A DNA stretch of 10,234 nt from Barnesiella sp. (GTDB lineage Bacteria > Bacteroidota > Bacteroidia > Bacteroidales > Muribaculaceae): contig JAAVEX010000047.1 of assembly GCA_014801065.1 (NCBI GenBank), forward strand, positions 21,392 to 31,625, read 5' to 3'. Positions 5,880-10,234 of the stretch are shown piece after piece (position 1 is the first letter of the stretch; each line of letters starts with the position of its first letter). The notes beneath the pieces are model-generated. The model was not told the DNA's origin and ran no database searches. It saw nothing but the letters and a program-made list of their open reading frames with translations. The position numbers and the translations under genes were made by a program.

Positions 5880-8800
5880 TTTTCGTTGTTTTTAGTAATA
5901 TAGCGATACAAAATCGGGACAATGAACAGATTTAGAATGGTCGACGAAAGTAGCCCACCAAGAATAACGAGTGCCATAGGCGATTGAATCTCATTGCCCG
6001 GTTCGCCTCCACGCAAGGCCAACGGAATGAGAGCCAGCGCAGAAGTCAAAGCTGTCATTACAATCGCATTAAGTCTGTCGGACGAGCCGCGGCGTATGCG
6101 TTCATCAAGACCGAGTCCTTCATCTTTAAGCGTATTATAACGCGAGATCAGCAACATGCCGCCTCGTGTTGCAATACCCATAAGGGATATAAAGCCGATT
6201 ATAGCCGGTATATTCAATTCGCCGTCAGTAAACCATAAGATCAACACTCCACCGATAAGAGCCAGAGGCATATTGACCAATACTATCAAAGCCTGTTTCC
6301 AATTATGATACTGCTGCATCAGCAAGAGGAATATTATCAGAAGCGCTCCGATTGATGCGAAAGCGAGTGTACGCGATGCTTCAGCCTCGCTTTCAAATTG
6401 CCCTCCATATTGGATATAATAGCCTTCCGGCAGTTTTATATGGTCGTTCACGGCCTCTTGAATATCAGTGACCACACCTCTTAGATCACGATCATCGACA
6501 TTGGCAGAAATCACGATTCTTCGATTCACGTTTTCACGATTGATCGTATTTGGTCCTGTGGTAGATACAATTTCCGCTACATAACTCAGGGGGATTTTAC
6601 CTTCGTTGGAGTCAATCAAAAGATCTGAAATCAAAGCTATTGAGTCGCGGTATTTCGGATCAACCTTCAGCGTTACATCAAACGGCATTCCATCGGAATA
6701 AACCTGCGATACTTGTTCGCCTCCAACCATTGTAGCTACAAAATTGGCAAACTGTTCGTTGGTTATACCATAACGGGCAAGCATATCACGCCGTGGGCGT
6801 ATGTCGAGTTGCGGTCGTCCGATCTGCTGCTCTACGTTCACATCGACTACGCCGTCCACATTTCCGATAGCCTTTTTGATCTTGGTAGCTATAGAGTGAA
6901 GATTTCCAAGGTCGCTGCCAAACACTTTAATTGCAATCTGAGCTTCGGTTCCTGAAAGCATAGCGTCGATACGGTGTGATATCGGCTGACCGATTTCAAT
7001 GTTGGTGCCCGGAAGATGCGATAATTTTTCACGCAATTCTGCAATCATTGCGCGTCTCGGGCGCACGGCGAGAGTGTAGGGGGCTTCCAGTTCCGATGTG
7101 TTCACCCCGAGCGAATGTTCGTCAAGCTCGGCACGTCCTGTTTTTCGTGCAACGGTTTTGATCTCAGGTATCGACATTATAATGTTTTCAGCCTGACGAC
7201 CGATCCGGTCACTTTCTTCGAGAGAGATACCCGGAAGCGTGCTCACATTGATAGTCAGTGATCCTTCGTTGAAAGAGGGAAGGAATCCGCGACCAAGCTG
7301 GGTCGCTCCAAAAATGGCAAGGGCGAGTAGGGCGACAGTGAAGATCATTATCGGTTTGCCATGCTTCATGGTTCGATTAAGTGAAGCGGAATATAGTCGA
7401 CTGACTGTTCGTGTGACCCACGGTTCGCGTTCGTCGTCTGCTGCTGCTGAGGCTTTTTTGCCTGCAAGCAGATAACTGCAAAGCACAGGGGTTACGGTGA
7501 GTGCTACTATCGTTGATGCCACCAGGGCGGTAATGAACGATATGCCCAGGGGTATAAGCAGGCGTCCGCCGATGCCGTCGAGGAAAAACAAGGGCAGAAA
7601 ACTTGCCACGATTATCAGCGTTGAATTAAGGATCGGCAACCGAACTTCTTTGGATGCTTCAAACACCACTTTGATTGTCGATTCCCTTTCACTATCCGGA
7701 CGGCGACGGTTTTCGCGCAGACGGCGATACACGTTTTCCACATCGACAATGGCATCATCAACAAGCGACCCGATGGCAATTGCCATGCCTCCAAGACTCA
7801 TCGTGTTGATTGTCAGATCAAACCAGTGAAGAATCAATACGGTGACTATTATCGACAGCGGTAATGCGATAAGCGATATCAGCGTGGTGCGGAAGTTCAT
7901 CAGAAAGAAGAACAATACGATTATGACGAATATTGATCCTTCAAGCAGCGAGTCGCGCAAATTGCTGATAGAGTTAGCGATGAAGTCGCTCTGCCGGAAT
8001 ATGTCGGTGGAAATATTGACATCGGCCGGAAGACTTTTCTTTAGATTTTCAAGCGTTTCATCAATCTGATCCGTCAATGTGATGGTGGACGATTTCGGCT
8101 GTTTTGTCACCGTAAGCAGTACTGCCTTTTCCCCTTTCTCTGATGCAAGTCCGAGACGTGGTGTCTGTGGTCCTTGCTCCACAATGGCGATATCGCTTAG
8201 TGTGACCACTCCGCGCTGATCACTTCTCACCACGGCCTTACCGATCTCTTCAACATTGCCTGAGTGAATGTCGGCTTTTACAAGGTATTCGTTGCCATAA
8301 TCATATATCACTCCACCGGATCGGTTGAGATTGAGATTCTGGGCGGCGGTGCGCACTTCGTCGAGCGTCACATCATAATGCTTCATGGCCTCAGGAAGCA
8401 ATCGGATCTGATATTCCGACACGTCGCCACCGAGCACGGAGACTTGCGACACCCCTCCAAGCGCAAGAAGACGGGGCGAAATGATGCGGTCGGCTATGGT
8501 GCGGAGCGTGGTCATATCGGTCACGGAATCAGCCGTAAGACTGATGATCATCATTTCTCCAAGAATTGATGATTGCGGACCCAAAGTCGGTGTCCCAACC
8601 CCCGGAGGCAGATTGCCTTCGATTGCAGTAAGTTTTTCAGTGACGATCTGGCGAGCGAGATATGGGTCGGCATCCCAATCAAATTCTATGGTAACTACTG
8701 AAAATCCCGTTGCCGAAGATGATCTGACACGTCTCACGTTTGTTGCACCATTGACCACCGTCTCGATTGGATATGATACGAGTCGTTCCACTTCCTCCGG

Positions 8801-8971
8801 TGCCATCCCGGGGGCCTCTGTCATGACTACGACCGTGGGCGCATTCAGATCCGGAAAAATATCTATATCGGAGCGCAGCAAAGTGATGCATCCCCATATC
8901 AGGATTGCAGCTGTCAAAAACATGACAACTACACGGTTTTTCAATGAAAACCGTATGATATTGTTAAGCAT
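5876..8971 (-). CDS. CusA/CzcA-family heavy-metal efflux RND pump (inner membrane permease)
   Basis: Proton-driven inner-membrane pump of 1031 residues, the normal length. TM1 is at ~11-32, TM2-6 fall in ~342-500, TM7 at ~540-560 and TM8-12 in ~870-1025, with two large periplasmic porter/docking regions between. Family stretches include DIDIFPDLNAPTVVV (35-49), FNEGSLTINVSTLPGIS (567-583) and FISLMGIATRGGMLL (927-941). The TM4 signature is MSLGGMAIAIGSLVDDAIVD plus VEN (391-413), with Asp405 and Asp406; this fits the AxGx3DxAx3xEN pattern of the CusA-like branch rather than the DFGx3DGA of CzcA-type Co/Zn/Cd pumps. The CusA copper methionines 573, 623 and 672 do not appear conserved (Asn575, no Met near 624, Ala670). 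The substrate is therefore unresolved. It starts 12 bp after the adaptor stop and overlaps the TolC-type gene by 4 bp. It should assemble with both neighbours. Confidence 0.95.
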   Translation of the reverse strand: MLNNIIRFSLKNRVVVMFLTAAILIWGCITLLRSDIDIFPDLNAPTVVVMTEAPGMAPEEVERLVSYPIETVVNGATNVRRVRSSSATGFSVVTIEFDWDADPYLARQIVTEKLTAIEGNLPPGVGTPTLGPQSSILGEMMIISLTADSVTDMTTLRTIADRIISPRLLALGGVSQVSVLGGDVSEYQIRLLPEAMKHYDVTLDEVRTAAQNLNLNRSGGVIYDYGNEYLVKADIHSGNVEEIGKAVVRSDQRGVVTLSDIAIVEQGPQTPRLGLASEKGEKAVLLTVTKQPKSSTITLTDQIDETLENLKKSLPADVNISTDIFRQSDFIANSISNLRDSLLEGSIFVIIVLFFFLMNFRTTLISLIALPLSIIVTVLILHWFDLTINTMSLGGMAIAIGSLVDDAIVDVENVYRRLRENRRRPDSERESTIKVVFEASKEVRLPILNSTLIIVASFLPLFFLDGIGGRLLIPLGISFITALVASTIVALTVTPVLCSYLLAGKKASAAADDEREPWVTRTVSRLYSASLNRTMKHGKPIMIFTVALLALAIFGATQLGRGFLPSFNEGSLTINVSTLPGISLEESDRIGRQAENIIMSIPEIKTVARKTGRAELDEHSLGVNTSELEAPYTLAVRPRRAMIAELREKLSHLPGTNIEIGQPISHRIDAMLSGTEAQIAIKVFGSDLGNLHSIATKIKKAIGNVDGVVDVNVEQQIGRPQLDIRPRRDMLARYGITNEQFANFVATMVGGEQVSQVYSDGMPFDVTLKVDPKYRDSIALISDLLIDSNEGKIPLSYVAEIVSTTGPNTINRENVNRRIVISANVDDRDLRGVVTDIQEAVNDHIKLPEGYYIQYGGQFESEAEASRTLAFASIGALLIIFLLLMQQYHNWKQALIVLVNMPLALIGGVLILWFTDGELNIPAIIGFISLMGIATRGGMLLISRYNTLKDEGLGLDERIRRGSSDRLNAIVMTALTSALALIPLALRGGEPGNEIQSPMALVILGGLLSSTILNLFIVPILYRYITKNNEK

Positions 8972-8983
8972 TGTTTTCTACAA

Positions 8984-10174
8984 TTAATGGTTATGAGTGT
9001 GACCTTCAGGAACGGTTCCACTGCTTTCTGCTATCTTAACCATAATGGCGCCTTTTACCACTACCTGCTCTCCGGACTTTAAGCCGGAAACTACCTTGCG
9101 GCGTCCGCCCGAAGATTCTCCAAGCTCAATGCGGCGCTTTTCGTAAGAGTGGTCGCCGGATTTAATATAAGCGAAATAATTACCCTGCTGCTCTACAATA
9201 GCATCTGCCGGAAGAGATATAGCCGGAGCGGATCCTTCGCCAAGCAGATTGACATCTACGTATGTGCCATTTGTGAGCGATCCATCATTTTTAATAGTAA
9301 AATAGACAGGGATAAATCCGGCTTTCGCAATGGCGTCGGCCGGAGCGACTTGTGTTAGCTTTCCACCCAATGAATCGATTGAAATCCATTCATTGGAATA
9401 CGACGGACGGAAAAGTGCTGTCTTGATCTGACCAACCATCTGTCGGTTTTTCTCAGGAAGATCGGCGCGAATCACCAGTGTCGAATTTCGAGCCACGCTG
9501 GCAATCGGAGTGCCCACCTCGACATATTGGCCTGACGATACAAATAGTTGTGTGATGACACCGGCAATTGGTGATATAACAGTCCCGGATGATGCCGATG
9601 GACTGTAGGCGGCTTTTGCAGCCTCATATTCTGCCAATGCGGCGTCGTATTCGCGTTGAGTTACAATCCCTTCACGTAGCAGCGGCTCTAGACGATCGAG
9701 CTGACGCTTTGCCGAAGCAATGGCAACACGGGCGGCATTGTTGGGATCACCGCCACTTATGTTTTGAGCTGTTATTGTGCCGATGGTGGTGTGGGCTTTT
9801 ACTTCGCTTCCGATAAGGATATTTCCTTTCAAGGTCAAGATGCCGGGAGTAGTTGCCGCTATCACGGCCTCATTGGATGAAGAGCCTATTATTTGTCCTG
9901 TGACGGATATGACATCGTTAAAAGGCTGTTCGACTATTGATTCTACTTTTATGCCAAATTTCTCGGCATCCGATGGTTCTATTACGATTTCGTCATCCCC
10001 GTGGTCATGTTTTTCATGGTCATGATCATGGTCGTCGTGATCTTCGCCATCGTGATCATGCATCTCATGATCATGGTCATGGTCGTGATGCTTGTCGGCC
10101 GATGAACATCCCGACATCATTCCTATATAAGATATTGCAATAAAAGTTAGAGCGATTGTTTTGAGTTTGTTCAT
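8984..10174 (-). CDS. His-rich periplasmic adaptor lipoprotein (CusB/CzcB-type membrane fusion protein)
   Basis: Membrane fusion protein linking the RND pump to the outer channel; 396 residues. The signal peptide ends in MMSGC with lipid-carrying Cys23. Residues 29-58 hold 13 His interleaved with Asp/Glu (HHDHDHDHEMHDHD and so on), a likely metal-binding tail, and the C-terminus ends in GHTHNH. The HlyD-type core follows: first lipoyl half (~104-135, with TTPGILTLKGNILIGSEVKA), helical hairpin (~145-190, KRQLDRLEPLL...REYDAALAEYEAAKAAY), second lipoyl half (~199-229, ISPIAGVITQLFVSSGQYVE), beta-barrel (~230-315) and membrane-proximal domain (~317-385). The His/Asp tail is characteristic of CzcB-like adaptors for divalent metals and unlike the Met-based site of CusB. 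It is the first gene of the operon, 12 bp from the pump gene, and starts 8 bp from a large dyad. The ATG at 10174 is supported by the signal peptide. Confidence 0.94.
   Translation of the reverse strand: MNKLKTIALTFIAISYIGMMSGCSSADKHHDHDHDHEMHDHDGEDHDDHDHDHEKHDHGDDEIVIEPSDAEKFGIKVESIVEQPFNDVISVTGQIIGSSSNEAVIAATTPGILTLKGNILIGSEVKAHTTIGTITAQNISGGDPNNAARVAIASAKRQLDRLEPLLREGIVTQREYDAALAEYEAAKAAYSPSASSGTVISPIAGVITQLFVSSGQYVEVGTPIASVARNSTLVIRADLPEKNRQMVGQIKTALFRPSYSNEWISIDSLGGKLTQVAPADAIAKAGFIPVYFTIKNDGSLTNGTYVDVNLLGEGSAPAISLPADAIVEQQGNYFAYIKSGDHSYEKRRIELGESSGGRRKVVSGLKSGEQVVVKGAIMVKIAESSGTVPEGHTHNH
10001..10090 (-). repeat. low-complexity His/Asp-coding tract in the adaptor gene
   Basis: Repeated CAT/CAC and GAT/GAC codons, read on the - strand, encode the 13-His segment (residues 29-58). 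On the + strand the GATCATGGTCATG-like units are imperfectly repetitive, so the tract could change length by slippage between strains. Confidence 0.7.
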
Positions 10175-10182
10175 ACTGATTT

Positions 10183-10225
10183 GATTTGTTGATTAATAAT
10201 TGGTTTCGCAATTATTCAACAAATC
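10183..10225. promoter_or_regulatory. interrupted dyad upstream of the efflux operon
   Basis: GATTTGTTGA (10183-10192) is the exact inverse of TCAACAAATC (10216-10225). Inside it ATAATTG (10196-10202) pairs with CAATTAT (10209-10215) around the six bases GTTTCG, leaving a 3-base bulge on one side only. It lies 8 bp from the adaptor ATG and spans the place where a promoter or leader would be. It may be an operator for a metal-responsive regulator or a 5'-UTR hairpin masking the start. No clear TAnnTTTG box is seen on the - strand within the window. Confidence 0.55.
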
Positions 10226-10234
10226 GGAGGACCA
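10226..10234 (+). promoter_or_regulatory. possible ribosome binding site of a gene beyond the right edge
   Basis: GGAGG at 10226-10230, followed by ACCA at the window end, would suit a rightward gene starting just outside, divergent from the efflux operon. Nothing more can be seen, and strong Shine-Dalgarno sequences are uncommon in this phylum, so it may be chance. Confidence 0.15.

Noticed and set aside
8481..8987. 168-codon and other + strand frames opposite the RND pump and TolC-type genes
   Set aside because: All are antisense shadows of long, well-recognised genes and show no independent protein features.
1..10234. CRISPR arrays, tRNA or rRNA genes
   Set aside because: Looked for regularly spaced repeats, cloverleaf ends and rRNA motifs; none seen.

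Overview
The window looks like chromosomal DNA of a Bacteroidales bacterium, possibly Muribaculaceae or a close relative (inference). Evidence: a RelA/SpoT protein of the Bacteroidetes type, a promoter fitting the Bacteroidetes consensus TTTG-N19-TAnnTTTG, weak or absent Shine-Dalgarno sequences, and lipoprotein families typical of the order. Overall composition is moderate in GC, with one GC-rich island inside a phage-derived gene.

Left part, + strand (1-3275). A bifunctional-type (p)ppGpp synthetase/hydrolase gene, cut at its 5' end by the window edge, overlaps a lipoprotein gene by 20 bp. After a perfect 18-bp palindrome comes a small membrane protein gene. Next is a compact unit with its own promoter, a 15-codon arginine-rich mini-ORF and an intrinsic terminator: a candidate small RNA or leader peptide with no gene behind it.

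Middle part, - strand (3258-4706). There is a lone phage-type gene: a MuF (SPP1 gp7-like) head-morphogenesis domain, then a CxxC/CxxC cysteine cluster, then a C-terminal region resembling nuclease-toxin domains of MuF polymorphic toxins. No other phage genes and no evident immunity gene accompany it. It appears to lack the N-terminal part of the family, starts at a TTG, and abuts a perfect 12-bp-arm inverted repeat. Its GC content changes sharply partway along. About 315 bp upstream of it hold no convincing gene, only palindromic elements and a possible remnant ORF.

Right part, - strand (4707-10174). A complete three-gene heavy-metal RND efflux operon is transcribed right to left: a His-rich periplasmic adaptor lipoprotein, a CusA/CzcA-family pump (12 bp gap), and a TolC-type outer-membrane channel (ATGA overlap with the pump gene). 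Together these would form a tripartite envelope-spanning exporter. The His/Asp-rich adaptor tail and the absence of the CusA methionine triad favour a divalent transition metal over Cu(I)/Ag(I), but the substrate is not settled. A large interrupted dyad sits just upstream of the adaptor start and is a candidate operator or 5'-UTR hairpin.

The least ordinary parts are the orphan MuF-toxin-like gene with its mosaic composition, the small transcription unit converging on its 3' end, and the related AT-rich palindromes that lie just after stop codons.
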